Shown here piece by piece: positions 42,846-53,929 of a stretch of DNA of 64,000 nucleotides. The notes beneath the pieces were generated by a model. It searched no databases, was not told the origin of the DNA, and was given only the letters and a program-made list of their open reading frames with translations. A program made the translations under genes and the position numbers. The number at the start of each line of letters is the position of its first letter. The first letter of the stretch is position 1. Origin of the DNA: Molanna angustata (Eukaryota > Arthropoda > Insecta > Trichoptera > Molannidae); assembly GCA_963576475.1 (NCBI GenBank), contig OY754982.1, forward strand, positions 7,882,458-7,946,457. The letters are read 5' to 3'.

Positions 42846-43780
42846 ACTAGTTGCATGTAACACATGAGATCCAACTGTCGATGGCGATAGTATGTATAAT
42901 TGAAGAATACGTACCAAACTATAAACACTTAAACACAAGTCAATAAATATTTTAAGATATTTTGTTTTCTATATAAAACATGTAGGTATGTATGTCAGGA
43001 TAGAATAATATGGAGGTCAGTCTTTTTTTCTACCCCGAATATGAAAACAGCATGATGGTATGCATGTACATATGTTGTATTAAACTATTGAGTCCCCGTA
43101 TATATCATGTAGTGTATACTGCCTTACAAATTGTATGAAACGATGTCGTCTGTAAATTTAATTTTTATAAAAATGGTTAAAAAAAGGTTGATATGTACTA
43201 CTACAATTTTCATATTTTTTTATAGAAAATTAAATTATATAGTTGGAGTGTTTCGGCTTTTTTCTCTATTTTTAAAAACTTTGGAGATATAGGCAGTTAA
43301 ACACATAAATATATCATAAAAGAAATGTATTTCTTAATAAAAAATGTTTGAGAAACTCTGGAAATTTTTTTAAAACAGTAAATTCGGTATTTTTTATTTG
43401 TCTATATTTATATCAATTTTTGGCATTATGGCTTTTATGATTTTTGAGATATATGAAAAAATCAAGTAAAATTTCAAAAGTTGATAGCCCTGACTGAAAC
43501 AAAAGTCGAAATTCTGTGTTTAAAAATTTTGTAAGGCTATAACTTTCTTTATATTTTGAAATTTTAGGCTCTGTGCGTTCAGCAGATCAAAAGTTATAAG
43601 GGGGGGGGGACTTCAAAGTTGGAAAAACCGTGAAAAATATAGACCCTGCATACAAATCTCGCGTATCCTTGGCTTGATACTTTGTCGATATATTATGAGA
43701 AATAAATTCTCTTAAACAAATCGACAGTTGGATGAAGTTCTTATATCATGAATGAGAGGGGGATACGTTAAGTATGACTA
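42846..43780. repeat. 1.3-kb dispersed non-coding repeat, copy 2
   Basis: Aligns with 5213-6530 from TTTACTAGTTGCATGTAACA onward. It has a single unit of the GACTGAAACAAAA block, no CA microsatellite and a degraded terminal palindrome (GTCGATATATTATGAGAAAT ... AAACAAATCGACAG). Confidence 0.65.
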
Positions 43781-44127
43781 CTGCATTGTGACTGACTGCC
43801 ACCAGCCTAGAATTGCGAATGTTAACCTGAGGAAGGTAATTTCTGGTTTATTTTCACTACGTTGACACTTTGAAACTGAAGAATTCGCCATTTTAAATTC
43901 AATTCAACAACAATGATATTTGAAATACTTAATATACTCGTTTTTACCACCCTTGCAACCTCAGTCATTTGAATATTTTTGTCACAAAATACCTTACTAC
44001 AGTACACGGGTGTATTAAAGTTAGGCTTCCCCTCTCTTTTATGTTCTAAGATCAAGTTAATAAATATTAATTCAGATATTTCGAACCTTTCATTCTAAAA
44101 ATCAAATAAAATATTTATTTTTTATGT
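43781..44127. other. No recognisable gene
   Basis: A minus-strand frame at 43,822-44,055 has no recognised motif. Confidence 0.35.
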
Positions 44128-44338
44128 AGCTTCTCAGGCAACTAACAGGTACTATGTCAAATAATTATGTAACACGCACCCAACAACAAGTTGCCACATT
44201 CTGGAGACTTACGATATTAATCGTCTCACAGATCCAGACTGAAAACACAATTAAAAACTGTGTCTCCACCGGGAATCGAACCCGGGACCTTTGGATCAGC
44301 AGTCAGATACCTAACCAACTGAGCCACGAAGGCCGACA
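44128..44338 (-). mobile_element. tRNA-like SINE, family 2 (copy 3)
   Basis: Minus-strand head GTCGGCCTTCGTGGCTCAGT, box B GGGTTCGATTCC, tail ATTTGACATAGTACCTGTTA. It is the best-preserved family 2 member. The open frame 44,154-44,369 is a shadow. Confidence 0.85.
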
Positions 44339-44806
44339 TTATTGCGTATTTTATAATATTTTGTTATGATGCTTTTTCTGTTTTAATGCTTTTTGTATTG
44401 ATTCTATTTGTATTGATGTTTTTTTTTTATTTTGATGTTTTTTTGTGTGTACCAATAGCTATAATATTGTTGATTTTGTATATTTTTTTATGTTTTTATG
44501 TAATTAAATCGTTCTATATGTACTCACTTTCTCAGCACAAGCATTTTATGCTTTTCGGGAAAGAGAAAAAAAACTGTGTACAAATTCAAATGAATAAATA
44601 AATCAAAAAAATTATAAAAAAAAGATAAACGCATGTCTTGTTTAAAATGAGGTAAACAGAGATAACACACACATATCCTTGTTAGACAATCATCGCTTTG
44701 TTTACTTTCATACAACGTCTTATATAAAATCCTCATTCCTCGCAATTCAGCGAGAGTTGGGTGTATGTCCACTTGTTTTTATGACTCGTTTTACACTGTG
44801 CTAAAT

Positions 44807-44960
44807 ATCAATACTTATCTATTGCCAAATATCAATTTCTTCCAACTATCCAATGTTTCCAGCCCAGAAGACCATTCTCCCCTGTTGAGATTCGAATCCT
44901 AGACGCCAGCACGGTAGTCAAGCGGTTTACCACTATGCCACGACGACAGTCAATATATGA
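44807..44960 (-). mobile_element. tRNA-derived SINE, family 3 (copy 1)
   Basis: Minus-strand head GTCGTCGTGGCATAGTGGTA with a perfect box A (TGGCATAGTGG), then box B GATTCGAATCTC. The 3' part (AACATTGGATAGTTGGAAGA, AATTGATATTTGGCAA) resembles the LINE 3' ends at 11,085 and 53,806, which may reveal its partner LINE. Confidence 0.7.
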
Positions 44961-45208
44961 AATACATTTCTAGCTGACCAATTTCACACCATTTACCCAT
45001 TTATTTTTAAAAGAAACTCTTCTATCAGTTTAAATAATAATAACACTCCCTATCTAATGGGTGTTACAAAAACTACTTAACTTTTATTTAAATAATTAAT
45101 GGGTCTGATTCTTTAGAATTTAAATATATCAAATTTAGTCATTTACCTATAGTCATTTATATGGAATTGAATTTTTATCAAATTTAGTTATTTAGTCATT
45201 TATGTAAT

Positions 45209-45552
45209 TGAATATAAGAATCTTTCAGACTTCTGCATCCCTCTCACCGTAAACGAGCGACAACAAACACTTCGGTCAGCCACCACATCCGTGATTGGCA
45301 AGTTGACTGAAATAAATAGAGTCAACACTTCATCCTTCGGTGATCGTGCTTTTGCTGTGGCCGGACCAGTCTCGTGGAATAAACTACCACCTGAACTGAG
45401 GCAAATCGACAACTTAGCACTATTCAGGAAACACCTAAAAACTCACTTCTTCCGCGAGTCTTACAAAAACCCCTAATATATTCAAAGCGCCCTTGAGGTG
45501 AGGTTATCACAAAAACGGCGCTATAAAAATAATCCAAATTTATTATTATTAT
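45209..45552 (+). pseudogene. L2-like LINE 3' end (copy 2)
   Basis: Bases 45,209-45,476 encode LSDFCIPLTVNERQQTLRSA, then FGDRAFAVAGPVSWNKLP and FRKHLKTHFFRESYKNP. The 3' end GCGCCCTTGAGGTGAGGTTA ... ACGGCGCTATAAAAATAATC and TTATTATTAT follow. No RT core. Confidence 0.75.
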
Positions 45553-45791
45553 AAGAAGTTTTTAATAAGATTTAAATGACAAAATAACATCACTAGTCTA
45601 CTATAAAATGGATATAGTTTAATATGACAGTTTTGGTGAACATGTTTTTGTATTTAAATCCAATTAATATTCGGAAATCAACCCAATGATCTCAAAATAC
45701 AAATTATTAATAATAAAAAATTTCCCAATAATTAATCAATTTTCTTGGCGTAAATCTAAATAATAAAAATAATCTCGAAAATGGCACTACA

Positions 45792-45973
45792 TTTTTTTTT
45801 AATAAAAAATGAATATGTCCTTGTTAAGCAAGTACATATACATCTTCCTACGTTCCCTAAAATAAGCATTAATGCTTGTGCTATAGGTGAACGAAATCGG
45901 TCGAGGCAGGATTCGAACTCGCGACCACTGGATTGCTAGCCCAGCGCGCTAACCGCTCTGCCATCGACCCATC
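45792..45973 (-). mobile_element. tRNA-derived SINE, family 1 (copy 3)
   Basis: Minus-strand head GATGGGTCGATGGCAGAGCG. The anticodon loop reads CTAGCAA. Its 5' flank (CTACAGTCAATTTTTTTGAT) closely matches the flank of copy 4 at 62,466-62,485. Confidence 0.85.
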
Positions 45974-46191
45974 TTAAATCAAAAAAATTGACTGTAGTTA
46001 AATCAAAAAAATTGACGTGGAAAAGATTTAACTACGTAGAAACAATGAACATAAAAAAATGGACCAAGAAAATATTCAGGATAGAAAATAGTTTTATAAA
46101 TTTCGATTTATGCTTAGTTTTGGGTATGAGGATATATATGTACTTGTTTCGAGGACTAATTCATTCTTAAAAAAACATAATAAATAAATTA

Positions 46192-46376
46192 GGTATCTGA
46201 CTGTTGATCCAAAGTTCCCGGGTTCGATTCCCGGTAGAGACACAGTTTTTAATTGTGTTTTCAGTATGGATCTGTGAGACGATAAATATCGGAGGTCTCC
46301 AGAATGTGGAAACTTGTTATTGGGTGCGTCTTAAATGAATATTTGACATAATACATATTAGTTAACTGAGAAACAA
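46192..46376 (+). mobile_element. tRNA-like SINE, family 2 (copy 4, 5'-truncated)
   Basis: Starts at GGTATCTGACTGTTGATCC inside the tRNA-like head, keeps box B GGGTTCGATTCCCGG, body and tail. Confidence 0.8.
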
Positions 46377-47213
46377 TACAAAATAAAAAAAAATTAAATT
46401 CAGTGGTCGCGATTTCAAATCCTGCTTCACAAGTATTTATACTTAGTTTACGGAATGTACGACTGGTATCATTTAATTGATGTATGTTCACTTTACATAT
46501 TCGATGCAAGGGCATACTCATTCTTAAAAAGAAAAATGCCAAAAATGAATCGACAGAAATTTAAGTTAAATGTGATGATTTTTCTCGAAACACCACGTAG
46601 ATGTATAATCGATGTGTATCTTATATTATGGGTACGTTTTAAGGTTTGAACCTCAAACCTTAATATTTGTTCCCACGCAGTACCTACCCAACTACATTGC
46701 AAACGAAGGGTGATTTTTTTTTTCACATAATCACCTCATTTATTTTACAACGCTTCATTGGACATTTTGACTTGGGAATCTAAAATAAATCAAAAGTAAA
46801 AAAAAATACTGAGGGAGAAACAATGGAAGCTCTTAAAACAAAATTGAAAATTAGATGAGAAAGTTCAACGCTTAAAATTTTTATCAGGTTTATTAAATAC
46901 CCAATAGGTACCTACATAACTGGAGTCGCATTACGGGTGGTGCTTTTAAGAAAAATGTAAAAGTTTATATCCCGTAATAACTCAATTTTTTCTTGAAAAA
47001 ACTTCCGTATTACGACCCAAAGGTAAAGGCTTTCAGTAAATGAATCAAGGTTTTTTCTTAGACCCAACAATTATTAAGCAAAAGCGCCCTTAGTATGATT
47101 TGGATATCATTAAATATTACTATTATTCGTAAACATCAAAACAGTAAAAAACGTTCTTAGCACAGTCTAATATTTTATAGACATGAATAAAGCCTATGTG
47201 TCTCAGTTGGTTT
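46377..47213. other. No recognisable gene
   Basis: AT-rich. Opposing short frames at 46,261-46,726 overlap each other and carry no motif. Confidence 0.4.
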
Positions 47214-47541
47214 GTTATACCCATAGGTTTTTATTATAATATACTACATCTATGACGACATCTATGTCGTAGTTAGCAAATTTTGTATGAATTGAAGTGA
47301 GTCGTTTTTCCGGGGGATTTTTGACGTTTTGGTTCCAGACCACATCGTTTTTCTATAGAGAATAACGAGTAATGTGAATTGTTTTCGGATTTATTTGTCT
47401 AAAAAAACATTTTAGATGTGTTTAAATGTAAGGAAAACTGAAATATGTTGCCAACCAAAACGTGGGATATTCCATGACTCACTTTTTGCACGGAGTACTA
47501 CATCTACATAGTATATTATAATAAAAATCTATGGTTATACC
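47214..47541. mobile_element. hAT-type MITE, copy M3
   Basis: Element 47,222-47,533 is flanked by a perfect 8-bp duplication GTTATACC (47,214-47,221 and 47,534-47,541). Ends CATAGGTTTTTATTATAATA and its near-complement TATTATAATAAAAATCTATG. Inverse orientation to M1. Confidence 0.88.
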
Positions 47542-48250
47542 TGACACCTGAGCCAAGCAACATTTCTTGGTACACGTATTTGAATATTTTCGAATGGTTC
47601 GAAAAGAAAATTAAAAAAGCACTCAACACTAATATCAAAAATTACATGTTGTTTACAAAGGGATTCAAATTACGAAAAGTAAATGCTTCAACTGCTATAT
47701 AAATATGACATTAATATCCGGTTTATATTTGAACATACAGTGTGTTTGCGATACCCCTATTCCAACTCACTTGGTGTACCAAACCCCGGCCTAAAGTCGT
47801 AGCTTTTTTCATCTCTCTATTTTCTTTACTCTGTGGTCCTTATATATTATTCGTATTTAAAAGTATTCCAGGGAAATGTTCTTTTTACATGACTATAATT
47901 ATGCAAAGATTTCCATATAATATACTAGATGGAGTAGGTACTCGGAGAGGTCTCGTCGCGACGTTGCCAGTGAGCGGTTGTGTTTAGTGCATATTTCGGA
48001 TCTACCCACAAGTATCTACTACACTACGCAGCGAACAGATAAGATTCCATTGCTGTCATTTTTGTTTTATTATTTCATTTTTATTCTTACAAAAATTGTT
48101 TTGATTATTTCAATGTAGCATATTTGGTATTAATATTTACCTATTGTTTTTGTTGCTTTTTGTCTATTTGACATTAACAATTTTTGTTTCGTATTTTTTA
48201 TTTAACTGTTAAATATCTATTTTATTTGATTTAAATACTGCATCGCGGAT

Positions 48251-49597
48251 ATGGAGGTGGACGAGACTAAACCTCCTGATCCTCGATCGATAATTTTATC
48301 AACTGCTGACGAATGTGAATCTGACACGAGTCATGATTCAGTTATTGTACCTAACCGTAAACGAAAACCGCGTCATCAACCAATTGATATACCGTCGAAA
48401 ATGAAACCTTCTTCTGTACTCGAAATAACTGCAGGCCTCCCGATACAAACCGAACCAAGCCCAATTCAATATTGTAATATGTCAAACCCACCATACATAG
48501 TATATATTCAAAATTGCGAAAGTGGCAAACCGATTAACTCCTTAGAAGTAGGCAAATTTTTGTTTTCATGTAAAAATAAAAACTTTGGGATTATTAACGG
48601 TACAATAAAATCTGAAGGGCGCTTTAAAATTTCTTCTGAATTTAACAAATGGGAACAAGCAAATAATTTTATACAGAATATTACAACTTTATCTGATCAA
48701 AAATTTAAGGCGTTTATTCCGACGCATCACGTGACGCGAATGGGGTTGGTAAGAGGCATTCCTGCTAATCTTTCTGAAAGTGATATTGTTGAATCCTTAA
48801 ATTTGAACAATGCCAGACGAATTATTAAAATAATAAAGGCGCGAAGGTTAAATTACAAAGATAATTCTCAAGGCACGGTGACGTGGAAACCGTCACAAAC
48901 CGTCGTTCTCACTTTCGAAGGCCAAATATTGCCTGATTATGTTTACCTTTATTTTAACTCCCTTCCAGTAGAAGCATACACTTATCCCACTATTCAGTGT
49001 TTTAATTGTTGCCGTTTTGGGCACTCAAGAGCCATTTGTAAATCTTCCACTCGATGCTTTCACTGTGGTGAAAACCATCAAGCTGATCAGTGTCCAAACC
49101 CGGAAGAGCCAACATGCGTCAATTGTAAAGGTAGTCATAAGGCTACAAGCTTTATATGCCCAGAACTGACGAGACAAAAAAACATTAAACAACTGATGGC
49201 GAGTGAAAATATATCATATTTCCAAGCCTCTAAACGTTTTCCCCCTGCAATAAAGAGTTTTGCCGAAACTACAACATTGAATGTGAAACCAACCTCAGCT
49301 AACACAACTACAATAAACCAGATTAATTCAGCGAATCCTTCCAACTCTCGTAGAATTATTACATACAAACAAGTCAAACCTAGACCAGCAATGACACCAG
49401 CATATGACAAGAACATACATAACTCATTCCTATTCAATCCAAATGGTAATTATGTCAATCAAATGTCTAATGGTCATGCAATTAACCAAAATGAACATTC
49501 ACCTCCTCCTTCTGCAGTAGAGTTATCCAACAGCAATTCAGCATTTCTGCAGACATTAATATCTCTTTTAATATCTATTCTTTCGAATAAGAAATAA
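48251..49597 (+). CDS. ORF1 RNA-binding protein of the I-clade LINE
   Basis: 448 residues. The N-terminal 60 residues are polar with a basic patch (NRKRKPRHQP). Residues 80-240 are a folded region (PPYIVYIQNCESG ... GLVRGIPANLSESDIVESL) of the kind seen in ORF1 of I-like elements. Three zinc knuckles start at residue 250: CFNCCRFGHSRAIC, CFHCGENHQADQC and CVNCKGSHKATSFIC. The Asn/Ser-rich tail ends in a hydrophobic segment, LISLLISILSNKK. Expected role: binding the element RNA to form the retrotransposition particle. The frame is intact, ending 21 bp before the first ATG of ORF2. Confidence 0.85.
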   Translation: MEVDETKPPDPRSIILSTADECESDTSHDSVIVPNRKRKPRHQPIDIPSKMKPSSVLEITAGLPIQTEPSPIQYCNMSNPPYIVYIQNCESGKPINSLEVGKFLFSCKNKNFGIINGTIKSEGRFKISSEFNKWEQANNFIQNITTLSDQKFKAFIPTHHVTRMGLVRGIPANLSESDIVESLNLNNARRIIKIIKARRLNYKDNSQGTVTWKPSQTVVLTFEGQILPDYVYLYFNSLPVEAYTYPTIQCFNCCRFGHSRAICKSSTRCFHCGENHQADQCPNPEEPTCVNCKGSHKATSFICPELTRQKNIKQLMASENISYFQASKRFPPAIKSFAETTTLNVKPTSANTTTINQINSANPSNSRRIITYKQVKPRPAMTPAYDKNIHNSFLFNPNGNYVNQMSNGHAINQNEHSPPPSAVELSNSNSAFLQTLISLLISILSNKK

Positions 49598-49618
49598 ATT
49601 TTAGCCTACCGTACAACG

Positions 49619-52600
49619 TTGCCGATATTCTCACAACATTGCAATCTTCTCTCTTCAATAATGGACATACAAACTCTGAAAATTCTACAATGGAATAGTA
49701 GGAGCGTTTATTCCAATAAAGCAGAACTTACCGAACTATTAAATAATAATTCAATACATATTGCAGCCATCTCTGAAACTTGGCTGAAGCCGTCTTGCCT
49801 ATTTAAGGTAATCGGCTACCAGTGTCTTAGAGATGACAGAGCTGACGGTCGGGCTGGAACTGCCCTTTTTATTAAAGATAAGTTAAATTTCGAAAAACTA
49901 TCTATCCCTCTCAAATCCCAAGACTTTCAAATTGTCGCAGCACGAATTAAAAACATAACTTTTATTTCAGTATATATTCCACCATTAGTTTTATTTATAG
50001 AAAAGGACTGGACGGATTTACTTCGCCAGCTCCCCTCTCCCTCCATAATCTTGGGAGATTTTAACGCCCATTCTCCTATCTGGGGAAGTGAAGCTACCAA
50101 TAAATCTGGTCACAATATAATAGATTTCATGGATATCAATAATATTTGTTTTTTAAATGATGGCTCCCCTACTCGCCTCACCCCACCCTCCCAAAAGAAA
50201 AGTGCTGTCGATCTGACACTATGTTCGAGTTCTTTAGCCGCAGCTTGTTCATGGACCTTAACCAATGACCCTTACTCTAGTGATCATTATCCAATAATTA
50301 TTCACTTAGAAGATCCTCACATTGCTAAATCTAAACCCCAACACCCGACAAATCGTAAAGGTTACAATACAAAAAGGGCAAATTGGCCCCTCTTCTACGA
50401 TAATATAGAAAAATTAACAACAAGTTTGGACAGTTCTAACGTACACATTGAATACTCTGATCTTTTATCAATTATTTATAAGGCCGCTGACTTATCTATT
50501 CCAAAAAAATCCAACTTTAGCCCTCTGCCATGTACGCCATGGTGGGACGGAGAATGTTCTGATATGGTCAACAACAGGAAAAAAGCCATAAAAAAGTATA
50601 GGAAAAACATGACTCTTGAAAATTATATACTTGCAAAGGAAAGTCAGGCTAAAACTAAAAAATTTCTACGTAAGAAAAAAAGGCAAGGATGGCGAAATTT
50701 TTGCTCATCCCTCTCCCCAGACTCTCCCTTGTCTCTGGTTTGGAATATGATTCGACGATTTCGCTCATCATATGTCCAGAATCGGAATCATCAGATTAGT
50801 CCAGACATATTAGAATCCTTCATTAACAGACTGGCTCCCTCTTACTCTCCTAATATAACGGAATTATACATAAATCAAAACATAAGTCACCGCTCTTCAA
50901 TATCTTGGTTAGATTCACCTTTTAAGATCGAGGAATTATCCATTGTGCTCAAAAACTTAAACAACTCTGCTCCTGGTTTTGATCAAATACCATATACGTT
51001 TTTCCAACATCTGCCTACTTGCTTTCTGGAACACATACTGAATAAATTTAATGAATGCCTTCAAACAGGTATGGTTCCCATAGATTGGAAAACCCAGTTG
51101 GTAATTCCAATCTTAAAACCTGGAAAAGACCCCAAAATTCAAACGTCTTATAGACCAATAGCTCTCTCTTCCTGCATTTTAAAAATTTTCGAAAACATCA
51201 TTAAAAAACGTTTAGACTGGCAAACAGAACGTAATTTACTTCTCCCTAATATACAATTTGGATTTAGAAAGGGAAAGACTTGTATGGATAATTTAAGTAT
51301 CTTGATATCAGACATCCAAATTGGGTTCACTAATAAAAAATACACACTCGCAGCTTTCCTGGACATTAAAGCCGCTTATGATAATGTCCTTTTGCCAATT
51401 TTACGGAGAAAATTGTTGAATTTAGGAATTCCAGAACGACTAGCTCAATTAATTTTTAATATTTTTTGTGAAAGAAAGATAGTCATTAATAAGCCTCCAG
51501 ACACCTATGAACGAACGCTATGGATTGGCCTCTCTCAGGGATCTGTTCTGAGTCCGCATTTATTTAACCTATATTGCTATGATATACTCGAATGTGTTCA
51601 GGGTCTTTGTTCACTCCTCCAATTCGCTGATGATATCGTTTTATATATTACTCATAGTAATATTGAAACAGCAGTGAGAAAATTATCAACTGCCCTATCT
51701 AAAATCATTAAATGGCTTAATTCTAATGGACTTGAAGTTTCGCCCCAAAAATGTCAAATAATCGCCTTCTCGAGGAAACACAATACGGCAAATATATCAG
51801 TTAAGATTGGTAAAACCACTATTCCTAGTGTTGAAGAAGTCAAATTTTTGGGGATGACCTTGGATAGGAAGTTATCATGGACTTCTCATATTTCCCACAT
51901 AATTACCAAATGTGAAAAAAATATAAACCCTCTGAGAGCAGTTTCTAGAGTTTGGTGGGGCTCACATCCTACAACCATGAAACTACTATATAATGCCATT
52001 GTCCGTAGTCATCTGGACTACGGTAGCTTCCTGATGGAACCGATACCGGAATATCTGAAATCCAAATTAGACAGAATACAATCTAAATGCCTTCGCTTAA
52101 TAATTGGCGCAATGCGCTCCTCACCAATAAATGCACTGCAGGTGGAATGCGTAGAACCACCTCTCAAACTAAGACGCCAATATTTGGCCGATAAATTCAT
52201 GCTCAAACGAATAAACTACAACTCACATCCGCTCCTCCCTAGAATCTCGATGCTCTCATCTCTATGTCAAAGTCACCGGTATTGGTTCAAAAAATGTACT
52301 CCCCCAATGTGCCAAAGCTATCAAAAACTCTCCCTCAAAATTGTCTCTAACCGTGCTCAGTCTATGCTTCCATATTACGAAATTCCATTTGAGGCAATAA
52401 CATTGATCCCAAACATTATTTTAAATATCGACCTACATAAAAATTCAACAGTCAGTGCTCAAGCCATGAATAATAAGTTCAACAGTATCGTTATGTCTAA
52501 CTGGCCCTCCCATCTACAAATATATACACGGATGGGTCTAAGCGGGGCGCAGACAATGAATGCGGGGCCGCAATTCACATACCATCTAAAAAAATACAAT

Positions 52601-52669
52601 CACTCGTTAAACTACCCAGGGAATGTTCAATATTCACAGCTGAATGTACGGCTATTAATGAAGCCCTAA
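49619..52669 (+). CDS. ORF2 endonuclease-reverse transcriptase of the I-clade LINE (frameshifted before RNase H)
   Basis: The first ATG is 49,619. The ATG at 49,661 (MDIQTLKILQWNSRSVYSNK) is the likelier start by homology. Apurinic-type endonuclease: QWNSRS, SETWLKP, LGDFNAHSPIWGS, SSDHYPI. Reverse transcriptase: NSAPGFDQIPYTFFQ, YRPIALSSCILKIFENII, FLDIKAAYDNV, GLSQGSVLSPHLFNLY and FADD at residues 669-672. Normal sequence ends near residue 970. At about 52,530 (TATATACACGGATGGG) the frame shifts. The next frame reads TDGSKRGADNECGAAIHIPS, the start of RNase H, so the last 45 residues of this frame are spurious. The AC-repeat context suggests slippage. Nicks target DNA and copies RNA by target-primed reverse transcription. 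Confidence 0.88.
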   Translation: MPIFSQHCNLLSSIMDIQTLKILQWNSRSVYSNKAELTELLNNNSIHIAAISETWLKPSCLFKVIGYQCLRDDRADGRAGTALFIKDKLNFEKLSIPLKSQDFQIVAARIKNITFISVYIPPLVLFIEKDWTDLLRQLPSPSIILGDFNAHSPIWGSEATNKSGHNIIDFMDINNICFLNDGSPTRLTPPSQKKSAVDLTLCSSSLAAACSWTLTNDPYSSDHYPIIIHLEDPHIAKSKPQHPTNRKGYNTKRANWPLFYDNIEKLTTSLDSSNVHIEYSDLLSIIYKAADLSIPKKSNFSPLPCTPWWDGECSDMVNNRKKAIKKYRKNMTLENYILAKESQAKTKKFLRKKKRQGWRNFCSSLSPDSPLSLVWNMIRRFRSSYVQNRNHQISPDILESFINRLAPSYSPNITELYINQNISHRSSISWLDSPFKIEELSIVLKNLNNSAPGFDQIPYTFFQHLPTCFLEHILNKFNECLQTGMVPIDWKTQLVIPILKPGKDPKIQTSYRPIALSSCILKIFENIIKKRLDWQTERNLLLPNIQFGFRKGKTCMDNLSILISDIQIGFTNKKYTLAAFLDIKAAYDNVLLPILRRKLLNLGIPERLAQLIFNIFCERKIVINKPPDTYERTLWIGLSQGSVLSPHLFNLYCYDILECVQGLCSLLQFADDIVLYITHSNIETAVRKLSTALSKIIKWLNSNGLEVSPQKCQIIAFSRKHNTANISVKIGKTTIPSVEEVKFLGMTLDRKLSWTSHISHIITKCEKNINPLRAVSRVWWGSHPTTMKLLYNAIVRSHLDYGSFLMEPIPEYLKSKLDRIQSKCLRLIIGAMRSSPINALQVECVEPPLKLRRQYLADKFMLKRINYNSHPLLPRISMLSSLCQSHRYWFKKCTPPMCQSYQKLSLKIVSNRAQSMLPYYEIPFEAITLIPNIILNIDLHKNSTVSAQAMNNKFNSIVMSNWPSHLQIYTRMGLSGAQTMNAGPQFTYHLKKYNHSLNYPGNVQYSQLNVRLLMKP

Positions 52670-53376
52670 AGATTTGCAATACTTTGGATTCTTCGCAGTT
52701 TATAATATTTTCGGATTCTTTAAGTGCTCTAAAGGCGTTGTCTTCCAATTTAGCCAAATTGGCCGACAGCACCTTACTATGCAACATTAAATCCGCTCTA
52801 TTAAACCTTCATAAATTGAATAAAGAAGTGCTTCTTGCGTGGATCCCGGCTCATCAGGGAATAGTGGGAAATGAGATCGCTGACGAAGCAGCGAAGCAAG
52901 CCTCCGTTACTGGCATTTTACCCTCTCTATTTATGATTCCCTGCCAAGACATATTAGCATCCTTCAAAAAAGAACTCATATACAAATGGACCATTGACTG
53001 GGAAAGGTCTAGTACCTTGAAAGGTTCTTCCTATAAATCTATCCAAATTTCAATACCGTCTAAACCATGGTTCCATAACAAAGGCATGGCCAAACGAGAC
53101 GTCTCCAACATATGTCGCATTAGACTAGGACACTGCCTTATTAACAGCCACCTCCACAGGATACACGTAAGGGATAGCCCTTCGTGTGCTTGTGGAGAGG
53201 TTGTAGAGACCCTTGACCATGTGTTCTTTGAATGTCCAATCCACACCGAACATGATTTATATTATACACTAAATACCCCACTCCCAATCAATATGTGTCA
53301 TCTTCTATCATTGAATTCACCGCATATTTATTTCCATATAACAAAATTTCTTCGCCTTAATGGCTTCAATCTATAA
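52527..53376 (+). pseudogene. RNase H and C-terminus of ORF2, out of frame
   Basis: This frame encodes the RNase H domain with its acidic residues in TDGSK, TAECTAINEAL, FSDSLSALKAL and NEIADEAAKQA. A cysteine-bearing tail follows (CRIRLGHCLINSHLHRIHV, CACGEVVETLDHVFFECP), ending FHITKFLRLNGFNL. It belongs to ORF2 but is separated from it by the single frameshift near 52,530. The later ATG at 52,684 would omit the first half of RNase H. Confidence 0.85.
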
Positions 53377-53805
53377 TGCAATAAAATAACCTTTACTTCT
53401 TAAATAATTCAATAAAATTTTTTTGAAACTGGCAGAAATCATCCTAATGATTGGGTGGAATGCCATGTAAGCAAAAGAAGAAGAAGAAGAAGAGTAGGTA
53501 CTCCGTGTAATGAGTGAGTCATGGTATATCGCGCGTTTGATTTCTTTGTTGGCATCATATTGCAGTTTTCCATACATTTCAACACTTCCTAGATAACTGT
53601 TCTTAATGAACAATTTGTTTTTCGACTAAGAAATCTGAAAACAATTCACATTAGTCGTTATTCTCCATAAAAAAACATGTTTTTTGCCCACCTTGTTGTC
53701 AAAAGTCCCGCGGAAAAAATCCTCACTTCGATTCATACAAAATTTGCTAACTGCGACCTCTAGTATATTATATGAAAATCTATGTAAGTATGATTTGGTA
53801 TTTGA

Positions 53806-53928
53806 ACTATTTATTAATTTCAATCTTTCTGTACATATAATTAGTACACTGGCGGGCTTATTGCCTAATGGAAATTTCTTCCAACCCACCAGAGTTAAAT
53901 ATACAAAACAGTGTGTACTATGGTAATA
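53806..53928 (-). mobile_element. LINE 3'-end fragment
   Basis: ATTAGTACACTGGCGGGCTT, ATTGCCTAATGGAAATTTCT and CCAACCCACCAGAGTTAAAT. Same family as 10,399 and 11,085. Confidence 0.55.
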
Positions 53929-53929
53929 A

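Larger units (their letters stand above)
47944..53491 (+). mobile_element. Nearly complete I-clade LINE
   Basis: 5,548 bp bounded by GAGTAGGTACTC (47,932-47,943 and 53,492-53,503). The 5' end is GGAGAGGTCTCGTCGCGACG, followed by about 300 bp of leader, ORF1, ORF2 with endonuclease, RT and RNase H, and a 3' end in (GAA)n. RNase H after the RT is characteristic of the I group. A perfect target duplication and a single frameshift indicate a recent insertion. Confidence 0.88.
47896..53792. mobile_element. hAT-type MITE, copy M2, split by an I-clade LINE
   Basis: The left piece is 47,904-47,943 (CAAAGATTTCCATATAATAT start). The right piece is 53,492-53,784 (ends GAAAATCTATG). Outer flanks TAATTATG (47,896-47,903) and TAAGTATG (53,785-53,792) match at 7 of 8. 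Removing the LINE and one copy of its target duplication restores an element collinear with M1. Confidence 0.85.
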
